The position numbers and the translations under genes were made by a program. From assembly GCA_963747965.1 (NCBI GenBank), contig CAVVGZ010000007.1, forward strand, positions 1,054,001 to 1,118,000: a stretch of DNA of 64,000 nt, given 5' to 3'. Shown in pieces: positions 1 to 9,862 of this stretch. The DNA comes from CAVVGZ01 sp963747965 (GTDB taxonomy: Bacteria > Chloroflexota > Anaerolineae > Anaerolineales > Anaerolineaceae). Position 1 is the stretch's first letter, and the number at the start of each line of letters is the position of its first letter. A model generated the notes under the pieces. The model searched no databases. It was not told where the DNA came from and saw only the letters and a list, made by a program, of their open reading frames with translations.

Positions 1-228
1 GTACTTGAGAAAGTGATCAGCCACGGGGAAAACGGCCTGTTTGTGCCGCCCGGCGATGCGGCCGCACTCAGCGCAGCCGTACTGCGGCTTTGCAAGGATG
101 CCCCCCTGGCGGAAAGACTCAGCTGCGGCGCAAGGGCGTCTATTGTTACTCACCACACTTTTCCAGCCTGGCAGGCTGAAAAAGTGGCGTTATATCAAAC
201 CCTGATCAATAGAACGGCCGTCCGCTGA
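1..228 (+). CDS. Glycosyltransferase family 4, C-terminal fragment
   Basis: The window opens inside this gene, so only the last 75 codons are present. The visible part starts near the end of the nucleotide-sugar-binding Rossmann domain. The stretch HGENGLFVPPGD is the loop that follows the E-x7-E region in GT4 retaining transferases, and a helical tail rich in Ala and Leu closes the protein. The stop lies 1 base before the ATG of the O-antigen-ligase-like gene, so the two are probably cotranscribed. Sugar donor and acceptor cannot be read from this fragment. Confidence 0.8.
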   Translation, partial: VLEKVISHGENGLFVPPGDAAALSAAVLRLCKDAPLAERLSCGARASIVTHHTFPAWQAEKVALYQTLINRTAVR

Positions 229-229
229 T

Positions 230-1559
230 ATGGAATCCACCTTTTCCTTAATCCTGGCGCTCCTGCTGGTTGGCATCATGTCCCTGGCAATCCTTGCAAA
301 GCCGTATCTCGGGCTGATTGTGATTGTAGCCACCCAGCCGGTAATCGACCTGCTGCCTGAAATCCCTTTTATTGACTCGGTGCTGCCCTTGATCGGCGCC
401 GTCACCGTGGGGGCCTTCCTGATTAATGCCAACCGGGGCAGCTGTAAAAGGAGCTTTCCGTTTCAACCTGACACACCTGCTGGCCGGGATGCTGATTGCC
501 TGGATGCTTGTTACCCACCCGCAGGCTGCCTGGGCCGGCAAAGACCGCAACTGGTTTCTCACCTACCTGCAGCTGTGGTTCCTGCTATGGTTAGCCGGAG
601 TGCTGATGGATAGCCCGGCAAAATACCGGCAGCTGATGTGGGTGTTTGCGCTTACCACCCTGGTCTCCGCCGTTTCTGTCATAAACCGCCAGGGCGGCTT
701 CACCAGTGAAATTGACCCGCTGGTGCGCGCCTCAGGTCTCACCCAGGGAGCCAACACTGCCGCCCGCTATTTCACCGTCACCTTTGTCTTCCTTTTCTAC
801 CTGAGGACCGTCTCCCGCAATTTTTTCATTCGCCTGGGTGCGACCCTGGGGATGATTGTCACTTTCCTGGGGGTGTTCTACACCGTCTCGCGCACCGGGA
901 TGCTGCTGCTTGCGATCGCCCTGGCAATGCTTTTTTTACTGCAGTCAAAATTCAAGTACCGCCTGCAGATCACGGTAATTTCCGGTGCTGCCCTGCTGGT
1001 GTTGTTTGTATTTAGCGGGAGCATCTTCGCATTTATCGGTGAAATTGCACCCTCCATTGAGGCAGGCAGCGACACAGTCGGGCTGCGCTATGCGCTGTGG
1101 GATGCCGGAGTACAGATGTGGCAGGACCATCCCGTAAGCGGGGTTGGCATCGGCGAGTTTAAATTCGAACTTAAGAACTACCCCAACCGCCAGTATGCGT
1201 TTTTATTCAACAAGGGGCTCGTAGCCCACAATATGTACATCTCCATGCTGGCGGAAACCGGCGCCATGGGATTCCTTTTATTCATCGCCCTCCTCGGCAA
1301 ATGCCTGCTGGATCTGTGGAAAGCAGGCAGAATTAAGGACCCGCAATTTAAAGCACTGCGCAATGTCTGGCTGATTGTGTTGGTGGTGATGGTGCTGGGG
1401 GGATTAACCAAGACCGACCAGGTGGATAAACTGTTGTGGCTGACCATGGGGGTGAGCGTGTTTTTCAACAACCTGGCAAAAATGGAAAGAAGAAAAGCTG
1501 TTGAAAAGCCTAAAGAATATCCAACTCCACAGGCATTGATGGAGATAAAAACTCCTTGA
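230..1559 (+). CDS. O-antigen ligase/polymerase-like membrane protein (frameshifted)
   Basis: This is a polytopic membrane protein of the O-antigen ligase/Wzy_C type, expected to polymerise or ligate lipid-linked glycan repeats on the outer face of the membrane. The first frame gives three N-terminal hydrophobic segments. A one-base shift between 426 and 460 moves the reading to the frame that runs to 1559 with about eight more helices. The large extracytoplasmic loop near residues 240-330 holds SGVGIGEFKFEL and VAHNMYISMLAETG, the family signature with its conserved H-N-x-Y/F-L-like patch. The start ATG at 230 lies 1 base after the previous stop. The tail is basic and cytoplasmic. The frameshift is probably a sequencing indel because both halves are well conserved. 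Confidence 0.8.
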
Positions 1560-1577
1560 TTTATCCTGAGTCTATAA

Positions 1578-2718
1578 ATGCCCCAGGCTTCTAGAATCGC
1601 CGTTATTGCCGGGCAGCTTGTTGTAGGCGGTGCCGAGAAACAGCTCCACCTGTGGCTTTCTCATTTGGACCGGGAGAAGTTTGACCCTGTGGTTTTAACC
1701 CTGCACCCCGGGCATAACGATTACTGGGAAAAACCAATTGAGGATTCAGGCATCCCGCTGCACCGCATCCCGCACCGCAAAAGCAGGGTGCTTCGATTGG
1801 TTAATGTGATCAAAGTATTGAGTCCCTACCAGCCGCGGCTTGATCCACGGCTGGCACCTGTTTGCCAGCCCCTATGCCGCCCTGGCAGCAAAATGGCTGG
1901 GCGCAAAAAGCCTGGGCAGCGTACGCGGGACATACCAAACCTTTTCTGATCAAGCCTTGGCAGCAAACCTGACCCTATATTTTACGGATGCCATCCTGGC
2001 CAACTCAAAATCCACGGCCTCCCAACTGCTCACGGCCCGCAAACGTAAAAGTCAGAGGATTTTTGAAGTACAAAATGCCGTTGAGGAAAATTTTATCGAA
2101 CGGAATAAAATCAGGGGTAGCCTGGTGGAACAATTCGGGCTTTCCCCACAAAATATTTGGATTGGTTCCATCAGCAGGCTGGACCCAAGGAAGCATTTCG
2201 ACCTGCTTCTCAAAGGATTCTCCCTTCTCAAAGAAGAAGTGAAGGGCATCCATTTTCTCCTGGTAGGGGATGGCCCGGAAAGAGAAGGTCTTATAAATAT
2301 TACCAAAGAGCTGGGAATTGAAAAGGAAGTAACCTTTACCGGTGAAATTCCAATGGCAAATACATGGCTTAAGGCGCTGGATATTTTCTGTTTTACTTCT
2401 GCAGACGAAGGACTGCCCAACGTGATCATGGAAGCGGCTGCAGCCGGGCTGCCGATCGTCACCTGGCGGCTGCCATTTTATGAGGAGCTGCTTGAAAACC
2501 GAAAAACCGCCCTGCTGGTAGAGCCGGGGGATGTGGCTGGCCTGAAAAACGCCCTGTTAGAATTAATTCAATCACCCGAGTTAAGAGATCAACTCGGGCA
2601 GGCTGCCCGCCGGCACGTGCTGGAAGGATTTTCCACCGAGCGTTATATCCAGCAGATGACCGGCGTCTACCAGGAAATCCTGGCAGGAAAATCCCCTACA
2701 TCACCGGGTGAACCATGA
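1578..2718 (+). CDS. Glycosyltransferase family 4 (frameshifted)
   Basis: This is a GT4-type retaining glycosyltransferase. The N-terminal acceptor domain opens with IAVIAGQLVVGGAEKQL, the typical G-G-A-E/Q loop. A frameshift near 1825-1845 breaks the gene. The second frame continues with IHGWHLFASPYAA and the linker LANSKSTASQLL. The donor domain shows IGSISRLDPRKHFDLLL, FLLVGDGPERE and the catalytic acidic motif EGLPNVIMEAAAAGLP (E-x7-E). The stop overlaps the ATG of the deacetylase gene (2715) by 4 bases, supporting translational coupling. Its likely role is addition of one sugar to the exopolysaccharide repeat unit; the sugar is unknown. Confidence 0.83.
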
Positions 2719-3631
2719 TCCTGCTCTACCACCTAATATTCCCCGATACAACCCCAAAAGACGCCTGGAACGCCGGGCAGATTATCCGGCTCTGTGACTT
2801 TATAAAACAGATCACCTGGCTGAAGAGCCGGTTTAATATCGTATCCCTTGAGAAATACCTGGACGACCGGCGGCAAAATAAACCAGCGGCTCGCAGAAAT
2901 ATCGCCGTAACATTTGACGACGGCTACCGCAGCACTTATGAGCTTGTCTCCCCTTTCTCCTTCAAAATGAGGTGCCGGCCACTTTTTTTACCTGCACCGC
3001 CCACCTGGCAGGATGGGACAGTTGTTATGGTTTGCATATTTCAATGCACTCTGTTTTGAAAAAGCCTATGCAAGGATTGTTGATTGAAAAGAAAATATTT
3101 CCCTTAGTATCAGAAAAGACATGTTTTACAGCCTGGCGAACCCTGATCAATCTGGCCAGGGCAAGCGGCGACGCGGTTGCCTTTACCAAGGACTTTGCGA
3201 AAAATTACCCCCTGCCGGATTTAATTACCCATAAATACCTGGGCATGTCTGCAGATCAGATCTCAGCGTTCGGATCAAGCAGTGTTTTAGAACTGGGCGG
3301 GCACACACACAGCCACCCTTACCTGGATCAAATTCCCTTTGATCAGCAGCTGGATGAAATGCAAAAAAACAAGCATATCCTGGAGGAAATCTCCAACAGC
3401 AAAGTGCGCTACTTCGCCTATACCGGGGGGGAGTATGATGCACACTCCCTTGAAGCAGTGAAGAGGGTTGGTTTTGAGGCCGCTTTCGCGGTCCAACCCA
3501 AAAACCTGGGGCCCGATTACCAGTATGAAATCCCCAGGATGGATATTTACTCACCTTCATTATTGAAGCTGATGTTGAAGGTCTCCGGCCTGGTTGATCT
3601 CGCCAGGAAAATTGGCCTGCGGGGAAATTGA
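2715..3631 (+). CDS. Polysaccharide deacetylase family protein (frameshifted)
   Basis: This is a NodB-homology (carbohydrate esterase 4) protein, expected to deacetylate an N-acetylated sugar in the cell-surface glycan. The first metal and catalytic motif VTFDDGYRST (TFDDG) lies at about residue 64. The sequence then shifts frame near 2968 and continues as PATFFTCTAHLAGW, the strand that normally follows it. The His pair is present as GGHTHSHPYLDQ (H-x3-H). YFAYTGGEYD is the third motif (R/Y-x-P/T-x-G). The gene overlaps the preceding glycosyltransferase by 4 bases and ends 3 bases before the next one. Length (about 305 residues) fits the family. Confidence 0.82.
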
Positions 3632-3634
3632 AAT

Positions 3635-4687
3635 ATGGCCAAAGGGAACCTTCTCATGATCGGCAACTACCTTGCTTCTCCCAGGTACAACCGCAATGTC
3701 TGGCACGCACTGGCGGAACGGCTGGCGGCATCCGGATGGAACGTTATCACTACTTCATCCAGGGAGAATAAGGCTGGGCGCCTTCTGGAAATGCTGTCAA
3801 CCGTACTCAAGGAAAAAAATCGTTATCAACTGGCCCAGATTGATGTCTTCAGCGGGCAGGCTTTTATTTTTGCAGAAATGTGTACCTACCTGCTGAACAT
3901 CCTCCATAAACCAGTGATCCTAACCCTGCATGGGGGAGGGCTGCCGGAATTCGCCAGCCGGCACCCACGGCGGGTAGGCCGGATATTCCACAAGGTGGAG
4001 GAGGTTGTAACACCTTCCCCCTTTTTACAGCAGGATTTAAAACCGTATCGTAAGGACATCCGCATCATTCCAAATCCAACCGATGTTTCCCGTTCAATTT
4101 ACCGCCAGCGCATCCAGGCGGCGCCAAATTTGATCTGGGTGCGGTCCTTCCACAGCGTTTACAATCCATCCCTGCCTATCCGGGTTGTTAAAGAATTGAC
4201 CACCGATTTCCCTGCCACCAGGCTGACCATGATCGGCCCGGATAAGGGCGATGGCAGCCTTGAGAGGATGATGTCCCTGGCGGCGGAGTTACGGGTGGAG
4301 GACCAAATTGAAGTGATCCCAGGCGTCCCCCACACAGAAATCCCGGGATATTTGGACCGGGGCGATATTTTCATCAACAGCAGCAATTATGATACCGCTC
4401 CCCGCAGCCTGCTGGAGGCCATGGCCAACGGGTTATGCATCGTTTCAACCAATGTCGGCGGCGTTCCCTGGCTTGTAGAAGACCAGGTGGAAGGGCTGCT
4501 TGTCCCTCCCGACAATCCGCAGGCCATGTCAGCCGCTGTCCGGCGCATTCTTGTTGACCCGGGGCTGGCAACCCGGCTCTCCGAAAATGCCCGCCGTAAA
4601 GCGGAAAAGTTTGATTGGCACTCGATTTTACCCCAATGGGAGAGCCTGTTGATAGAAGTGATTGAGGCGCATCATGGGAAATCTTGA
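3635..4687 (+). CDS. Glycosyltransferase family 4
   Basis: An intact 350-residue GT4 glycosyltransferase. The N-terminal domain starts MAKGNLLMIGNYLASPRYN and contains LTLHGGGLPEFASRH, an acceptor-side loop. The C-terminal domain has LIWVRSFHSVYNPSLPI, LTMIGPDKGDGS and the E-x7-E donor motif in DTAPRSLLEAMANGLCIV. GLLVPPDNPQAMSAAV is the following loop. It is one of the few glycan genes here without a frameshift. It overlaps the CapK-like gene by 14 bases and lies 3 bases after the deacetylase stop, so it sits in the middle of one long operon. Substrate is not predictable. Confidence 0.85.
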   Translation: MAKGNLLMIGNYLASPRYNRNVWHALAERLAASGWNVITTSSRENKAGRLLEMLSTVLKEKNRYQLAQIDVFSGQAFIFAEMCTYLLNILHKPVILTLHGGGLPEFASRHPRRVGRIFHKVEEVVTPSPFLQQDLKPYRKDIRIIPNPTDVSRSIYRQRIQAAPNLIWVRSFHSVYNPSLPIRVVKELTTDFPATRLTMIGPDKGDGSLERMMSLAAELRVEDQIEVIPGVPHTEIPGYLDRGDIFINSSNYDTAPRSLLEAMANGLCIVSTNVGGVPWLVEDQVEGLLVPPDNPQAMSAAVRRILVDPGLATRLSENARRKAEKFDWHSILPQWESLLIEVIEAHHGKS

Positions 4688-6054
4688 CGGCTTGTATAAG
4701 CAGTCGCCCACCTGGCTGCAAAATGCCATGGTTTCCACCTATGGTACCTACTGGCGTTGGGCGCGCTTTTCTGGCAGTTTCAGGCAGCATGAAGAAGGAT
4801 ACCGCCTCAGGGAATCCTTTGATCTCCCCGGATGGCAGCAATACCAACAGCAGCAGCTCAAAGGATTGTTATCCATCTGTGTGCGGCACGTCCCATTTTA
4901 CAGGCAAAACTGGTCCCTTCGGCAGGCAAAATTGGCAGCAGAAAATGGCCAGCTTGAAGGGATACCTTTGCTGGAGAAGGATGCAATCCGCGCAAATGCG
5001 GATCTTTTTCTGCGCCAGGACCAGAAACCGTTCCCGAAGTTCCGGTTCCATACCTCCGGGACCACCGGGACGCCGATTGACTGCACCTATACGCTATCCG
5101 AACTGCGTAACTCGATGGCCTTGCGCGAAGTACGTTCTGCCAATTGGGCCGGGGTGTCGTTTAGGACTGCCCAGGGCTACATTTTCCGGGCGGATGGCGG
5201 AACCGGATCCGGAAAGCAAGGGACCCTATTATCGCTACAATGCTGCCGAACAGCAGGTTTATTTCTCAGCGTTTCACCTTCGGCATGACACTGCACAGAG
5301 TTATGTTGACGCCCTGCATAAACACAAAGTCCAATGGATGACGGGTTATGCCGTCTCTTATTATCTGCTGGCCAAATTCATTATGGATCAAAAAATTCAA
5401 GTGCCGCCGCTTAAAGCCATCATCACCACCAGCGAAAAACTGACCCCGGAAATGCGCCGGGTGATGGAGGAGGCCTATCACTGCAGGGTGTACGAAGAAT
5501 ACAGCACGGTAGAAAATGCTTTGTTCGCCAGCGAATGTGAACAGGGTCGGCTGCATGTCAGCCCGGATGTGGGCATCGTAGAAATACTGCGTCCGGATGG
5601 GAGCCCATGCGAGGCGGGTGAGGTTGGCGAGGTTGTCACTACCTGCCTGATGCGCACTTACCAGCCGCTGGTGCGCTTCCGCTTGGGTGACCTGGCTGCA
5701 TGGGACCCTCAGCCCTGTCTTTGCGGCAGGGACATGCCGGTAATCCAGGAGGTGGTCGGACGGATTGAAGATGTTGTTACCGGCCCGGATGGCAGGAAGA
5801 TGGTGCGCTTCCACGGCATTTTCGTAGATCAGCCCAATGTGGTTGAAGGCCAGATCATCCAGGAAACCTTATCAACAATACTTGTCAAAGTGGTTCCAAC
5901 CGCAAATTTTAATGGGGATGATGTCCAGGAGATCATCCACAGGGTGCAGCAGCGCATGGGATACGAAGTGCATGTGCAGGTTGAATGTGTCAACGAAATT
6001 CCACGCACAGCGTCCGGAAAATTCCAGGCAGTAATCTCAAAGGTTCCATCTTGA
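4674..6054 (+). CDS. CapK/PaaK-like adenylate-forming ligase (frameshifted)
   Basis: A member of the phenylacetate-CoA-ligase-like ANL enzymes (CapK subgroup) that occur in capsule and exopolysaccharide loci. The P-loop-like motif FHTSGTTGTPIDCTYT (S-G-T-T-G-T-P) lies at about residue 118. After a shift near 5190 the sequence continues with KGPYYRYNAAEQQ, TTSEKLTPEMRR, VYEEYSTVENALFASEC (A5-like), LVRFRLGDLAAWD (the R-x-G-D hinge) and the C-terminal PRTASGKFQAV with the catalytic Lys. A cluster C-x-C-G lies before the last domain. ATG 4674 is preferred over 4662 because of its position relative to the preceding stop. The exact acid that is activated is unknown; it may feed an acyl substituent onto the glycan. 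Confidence 0.8.
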
Positions 6055-7064
6055 TCAGCATTATCCTCCCCATCCGAAATGAAGCCCAAACTATCCGCCG
6101 CTGCCTGCAATCCGTATTTGCCCAGGATGTTTTACCAGGAGAGATGGAGGTGATTGTCACGGACGGCATGTCCAGCGATGAGACACGCCAGATCATCCAG
6201 GAACTACAAAAGGAACATGCGAACCTGGTGATGCTGGATAATCCCGGGAAGATCGTGTCCACAGGCATGAATCTGGCCATGCAGCACGCCAAGGGTGACA
6301 TCATCATCCGCGTGGATGGGCACTGCACCATTGCCCCGGATTATATTAGCAGATGCGTGGAGCATTTATCCCAGGACAACGTGGATGGCGTCGGGGGGCC
6401 GATGGAAACAATCGGAGAAACCCCATCAGCCAGGTCAATTGCCATTGCAATGAGTTCCTCTTCCGGCGTTGGTAATTCAGCATTCCGGACGACATCCGGG
6501 AAAACGATGCTGGCGGATACAATCCCCTTCCCGGCATATACCCGGGAAATTATAGAAAAAGTTGGACCATACGATGAAGAACTGGTACGCAACCAGGATG
6601 ATGAATATAACTACCGGATACGCTCGGCCGGTGGCAGACTGCTTTTGGCTGCCGATGTCCACTCCAGATATTATTCCCGTGCATCCCTCAGCCAGCTGTG
6701 GCGCCAGTTTTTTCAATATGGATTTTATAAAGTGCGTGTCCTGCAGAAACACCCCGCACAAATGAGCCCACGCCAGTTTGCTCCACCCCTGCTGGTAGGT
6801 GGATTAATCGCCTCTTTTCTCCTCGGACTGTTTAATCCGAATGGTTGGATGGGATTTTTCAGCCTGGGAGGGATTTACCTGCTGTTTATCCTGGCCTCCT
6901 CGCTCTTGATTGCAATCCGTAAGGGCTGGAAACACCTCCCGCTAATGCCACTTTGTTTGTTTTGTATGCACTTCGGTTATGGGCTTGGATTCATCGCCGG
7001 CTTAATAAAGTTCTGGAATCGCTGGAGCAACAAGGATGAAAGGGAGTTCCAGCCTGATGATTGA
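6051..7064 (+). CDS. Glycosyltransferase family 2, ExoA-like
   Basis: A GT2 family inverting glycosyltransferase resembling ExoA of succinoglycan synthesis. The start is TTG at 6051, whose TTGA overlaps the preceding stop; it gives ISIILPIRNEAQTIRRCLQ as the N terminus. The nucleotide-sugar motif is IIRVDGHCTIAPDY (D-x-D equivalent V-D-G-H). Acceptor-side motifs are GYSRASLSQLW-like and RNQDDEYNYRIRSAGG (the N-Q-D-D/E-E-x-N-Y-R block typical of ExoA-like enzymes). Two to three hydrophobic helices at the C terminus (about residues 240-320) anchor it to the membrane. Intact and tightly packed in the glycan operon. Confidence 0.83.
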   Translation: MISIILPIRNEAQTIRRCLQSVFAQDVLPGEMEVIVTDGMSSDETRQIIQELQKEHANLVMLDNPGKIVSTGMNLAMQHAKGDIIIRVDGHCTIAPDYISRCVEHLSQDNVDGVGGPMETIGETPSARSIAIAMSSSSGVGNSAFRTTSGKTMLADTIPFPAYTREIIEKVGPYDEELVRNQDDEYNYRIRSAGGRLLLAADVHSRYYSRASLSQLWRQFFQYGFYKVRVLQKHPAQMSPRQFAPPLLVGGLIASFLLGLFNPNGWMGFFSLGGIYLLFILASSLLIAIRKGWKHLPLMPLCLFCMHFGYGLGFIAGLIKFWNRWSNKDEREFQPDD

Positions 7065-7758
7065 TCAAGACCTGCAGCGCCTGCAACAGGAGTATGCCTT
7101 GCGTGCCAATGAATTGGATAAGCAATATCTATACGCATTTACCAATCCAGAGTACCTGTTTACAATCCAGCATCGTGAACGTGCGATTCTCCAGCAGCTC
7201 AACAGATTGAAATTCGGAAACTGGCAAACAAGCCGAGTCCTTGAAATTGGATGCGGCGGCGGGGGTATCCTGCTTGACTTTCTCCGCTACGGTTTCAACC
7301 CGGACAATCTTTATGGCCTGGATCTTCTGGAAGACCGCCTGATAACAGCGCATACAAAGCTTCCGCATATTGGAATCAGCTGCGCGGACGGCCAGCATGT
7401 GCCATTTCCCGATCACACCTTCGACCTGGTTGTGCAATTTACCGCGTTTTCATCCGTTCTGGACGAGACTATCCGCCGCCGTATGGCATCCGAAATGCTG
7501 CGCGTGCTCAGGCAGGACGGCGCCATCCTCTGGTATGATTTCTGGCTGAACCCTGCCAACCCGCAGACCCGCGGCATACGCCCATCCGAAATAAGGGCAC
7601 TTTTCCCAACCTGTTCCTATACATTTCGCAAAATAACCCTGGCACCGCCCATCGCCCGCCGCATCGTCCCCTTCTCGTGGACCCTGGCGCAGCTGCTGGA
7701 AAACCTGAAAATCTTCAACAGCCATTACCTGGTGCTCATCCGCAAAAAGTCCTCATGA
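7057..7758 (+). CDS. Class I SAM-dependent methyltransferase
   Basis: A Rossmann-type methyltransferase of about 233 residues. Motif I is VLEIGCGGGGILLDF, motif II is LYGLDLLEDRL, and CADGQHVPFPDHTFDLVV is motif III/IV of the Methyltransf_11 type. The ATG at 7057 overlaps the previous stop by 8 bases, and the GGGAG at 7041-7045 is a usable ribosome site. An in-frame ATG at 7036 is an alternative. In this operon it most likely methylates a sugar of the exopolysaccharide or its lipid-linked precursor; the acceptor is inferred only from context. Confidence 0.8.
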   Translation: MIDQDLQRLQQEYALRANELDKQYLYAFTNPEYLFTIQHRERAILQQLNRLKFGNWQTSRVLEIGCGGGGILLDFLRYGFNPDNLYGLDLLEDRLITAHTKLPHIGISCADGQHVPFPDHTFDLVVQFTAFSSVLDETIRRRMASEMLRVLRQDGAILWYDFWLNPANPQTRGIRPSEIRALFPTCSYTFRKITLAPPIARRIVPFSWTLAQLLENLKIFNSHYLVLIRKKSS

Positions 7759-8221
7759 AATCGTTTTTACTGCGGTATGCTGCCTCTCCTGGCATGGCTT
7801 GGCATCATTCTTATCCTCTCCTCCATTCCCAGGCGTTATGACTTCATTCCAACCTGGTTCTGGCACTCTATCTACCCCTGGCCTCCATTCAATCTATTTG
7901 TCAGCTGGGAGGAACTGCTCAGCGCCTCGATACATATGGGGCTGTTCATGGTGCTGGCTTTCTTTCTCGCAAGACTCATCATCAAGCCGGGAAAATTCAA
8001 CCGCCTGCTGTATTTTGGAGTATTCATCCTGGTAATCCTGATTTCCTTTGGCGATGAGATCTACCAGCGTTTCCATCCCGGAACGCGGCTTCGAGATGAA
8101 CGACCTCTACATGGACGCAATCGGGGCATTAATCGGATTGGGATTGTTCCGGGTATGGGACAGACGATCCCGCTTGAAGGTAAATAGATTTCCTGCCCAC
8201 CAGGATGATTTGACAACCTGA
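7755..8221 (+). CDS. VanZ-like membrane protein (two frameshifts)
   Basis: A small VanZ-family integral membrane protein with four predicted helices. The preferred start is ATG 7755, whose ATGA overlaps the methyltransferase stop; a shift near 7775 is then needed to join MKSFLLRY to LPLLAWLGIILILSS. The conserved FGDEIYQRFHPG segment is present. A second shift near 8090 connects it to FEMNDLYMDAIGALIG, the family's D-x-x-x-N/D-x-x-G ending. The frame closes at 8221. VanZ-like proteins are frequent in Chloroflexota and Firmicutes glycan loci and their biochemical role is not established. Both halves are too well conserved for a decayed gene. Confidence 0.68.
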
Positions 8222-8248
8222 TCAATATGTCAACCATTATGGTATACT
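8219..8248 (+). promoter_or_regulatory. Candidate sigma-70-type extended -10 promoter
   Basis: The bases TGGTATACT at 8240-8248 form an extended -10 element, and TGATCA at 8219-8224 is a weak -35-like hexamer 18 bases upstream. It lies in the only sizeable non-coding gap of the glycan operon (8222-8322) and points at the sugar-phosphate transferase gene that starts at 8323. This is a pattern match only. Confidence 0.4.
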
Positions 8249-8322
8249 AAAGTGACCATCTTAAGAAAACGTACCTTAGTTATCAAGCACCCTGCCCTGG
8301 GGGTAATGGCTGCAAACGTAAA

Positions 8323-9072
8323 ATGGGATTTTCATTGGATTCTGTGACTGATAGGCATAAAGGGGAAACCATCGAATTAATGGAAGTGAAATCCTCCACA
8401 TCCCTGATGCATCCTATCAACGCCTTTCTAAAACGCCTTATGGATGTGCTCATCTCTGTCCTGGGGTTGCTGCTGCTCTCCCCTGTTTTTGCCGTGACTG
8501 CAGTGCTGATCCGGCGTGATTCGCCTGGACCGGTCTTCTTCCACAGCCAGCGCATGGGGCGGGGTGAAACGCTTTTCACCATCCATAAATTCCGCACCAT
8601 GTATGTAGACGGCAGCAGCTCGGACGGACCAAAAGTGACCGCCTCTGGCGATAAACGCATCACTCCCCTTGGTCGCCAATTGCGCCACACGAAAATCAAT
8701 GAGCTCCCCCAGCTCTGGAATGTGCTCAAGGGGGAGATGAGCATGGTGGGGCCTCGCCCTGAAGATCCCGAATACGCCATGAAATGGCCTGAAGATGTCC
8801 GCCGGGAAGTGCTGTCGGTGCGTCCCGGGGTCACCAGCCCTGCTTCGATCATCTATCGGGATGAGGAGGAGATTCTTAATAGCGCCAGTCTCATGGATGA
8901 TTATATGATCCGCATCCTTCCCGAAAAGCTGCGCCTGGACCAGCTCTATGTACGCAACCACACTTTGCTGGGTGATCTGGACGTCCTCTTCATGACCATG
9001 ATCCTGCTCCTGCCGCGCATCCGCAAATCCCAGGTGCAGGAAAGCACTCCTCTATTCAGGCCCGGTTTATAA
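8323..9072 (+). CDS. Undecaprenyl-phosphate sugar-1-phosphate transferase (WbaP/WcaJ-type core)
   Basis: A monotopic phosphoglycosyl transferase of the bacterial sugar transferase family. It starts glycan assembly by moving a sugar-1-phosphate from a nucleotide sugar to undecaprenyl phosphate at the inner face of the membrane. The re-entrant helix is LMDVLISVLGLLLLSPVFAV at residues 43-62. The catalytic Asp/Glu region is RRDSPGPVFFHSQRMGR, and KFRTMYVDGS follows. NELPQLWNVLKGEMSMVG and PRPEDPEY form the C-terminal substrate motifs. At 249 residues it is a short form without the N-terminal four-helix and CoA-binding domains; those are encoded separately just downstream. A start at 8380 is also possible. 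Confidence 0.86.
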   Translation: MGFSLDSVTDRHKGETIELMEVKSSTSLMHPINAFLKRLMDVLISVLGLLLLSPVFAVTAVLIRRDSPGPVFFHSQRMGRGETLFTIHKFRTMYVDGSSSDGPKVTASGDKRITPLGRQLRHTKINELPQLWNVLKGEMSMVGPRPEDPEYAMKWPEDVRREVLSVRPGVTSPASIIYRDEEEILNSASLMDDYMIRILPEKLRLDQLYVRNHTLLGDLDVLFMTMILLLPRIRKSQVQESTPLFRPGL

Positions 9073-9100
9073 TTTTGTCAGCCGATATTTCACCTGGTTT

Positions 9101-9862
9101 GTGATCGATACGCTGGTCGCCTTCATTGCCATCAGCCTTTCCGGGGTAATCTGGAGGCTGAATGCCCCCCTGGAGCTTGGAATCGCCAAAGCCAGCGGTA
9201 TTGCCGTTTTCATCGCCCTCTTGCTTGGATTTACCAATTTTCTTTTTGGCCTCAGGCACGTCACCTGGCGTTATGCCAGTTCAGTTTATGTATTCGATAT
9301 CGCCCTATCCACCGGGTTTACGGCCATCATTCTCATACTGATTAATCAAACCCTTTACAGCCCTCCGCTTCTCCCAATGAGTCTTATCGTCAACTTTGCC
9401 CTGTTGACCTTCATTGGACTGGTGGCAGTCCGCTACCGCGAACGCATGATGACCGGTTTGGCAAACCGCTGGCTATCCCTGCGGGGGAGCCGCACCAACA
9501 TCGGCGAGCGTGTGCTCATCGTGGGCGCCGGGGATGGCGGGCAGCTGGCAGTCTGGTTGATTCAAAAGAGCACTTTTTCCGGTGCTTTCTCAATCACCGG
9601 ATTTGTGGATGATAATTACCATAAGCAGCACCTGCGCATGGCCGGTTACCCGGTTCTGGGAACAACTTATGACATTCCAGCCATCGTTGAAAAACACAAA
9701 ATTGGCATCATCCTATTTTCCATCGAAAAATGTTCACCGGATGACCGCGAGCGTATACTTGCCATATGCAGAAAGACAGCCACCCGCTTGGTAATCATCC
9801 CGGACCTGATGAAGATCCTCGAACACTCGATGAGCCGGGCTGCCGTTGAGGAACAGCCATGA
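9101..9862 (+). CDS. Membrane protein with CoA/NAD-binding domain (N-terminal half of CapD/EpsC-type enzymes)
   Basis: Four hydrophobic helices span about residues 1-120. A Rossmann domain of the CoA_binding_3 type follows, with RVLIVGAGDGGQLAVWLIQ as the dinucleotide loop and ITGFVDDNYHKQHLRMAG after it. This is the architecture of the N-terminal half of CapD/EpsC/FlaA1 nucleotide-sugar dehydratases and of WbaP-like transferases, but the protein stops before the catalytic short-chain dehydrogenase half. The next gene, overlapping by 4 bases, is a separate SDR enzyme. GTG 9101 is the first clear start. The frame is open further upstream (YNFVSRYFTWF before it), so the true start may lie inside the previous gene or be hidden by an indel. 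Confidence 0.7.
   Translation: MIDTLVAFIAISLSGVIWRLNAPLELGIAKASGIAVFIALLLGFTNFLFGLRHVTWRYASSVYVFDIALSTGFTAIILILINQTLYSPPLLPMSLIVNFALLTFIGLVAVRYRERMMTGLANRWLSLRGSRTNIGERVLIVGAGDGGQLAVWLIQKSTFSGAFSITGFVDDNYHKQHLRMAGYPVLGTTYDIPAIVEKHKIGIILFSIEKCSPDDRERILAICRKTATRLVIIPDLMKILEHSMSRAAVEEQP

Noticed and set aside
5266..5814. A 182-codon minus-strand open frame.
   Set aside because: Antisense to the well conserved second half of the CapK-like gene.
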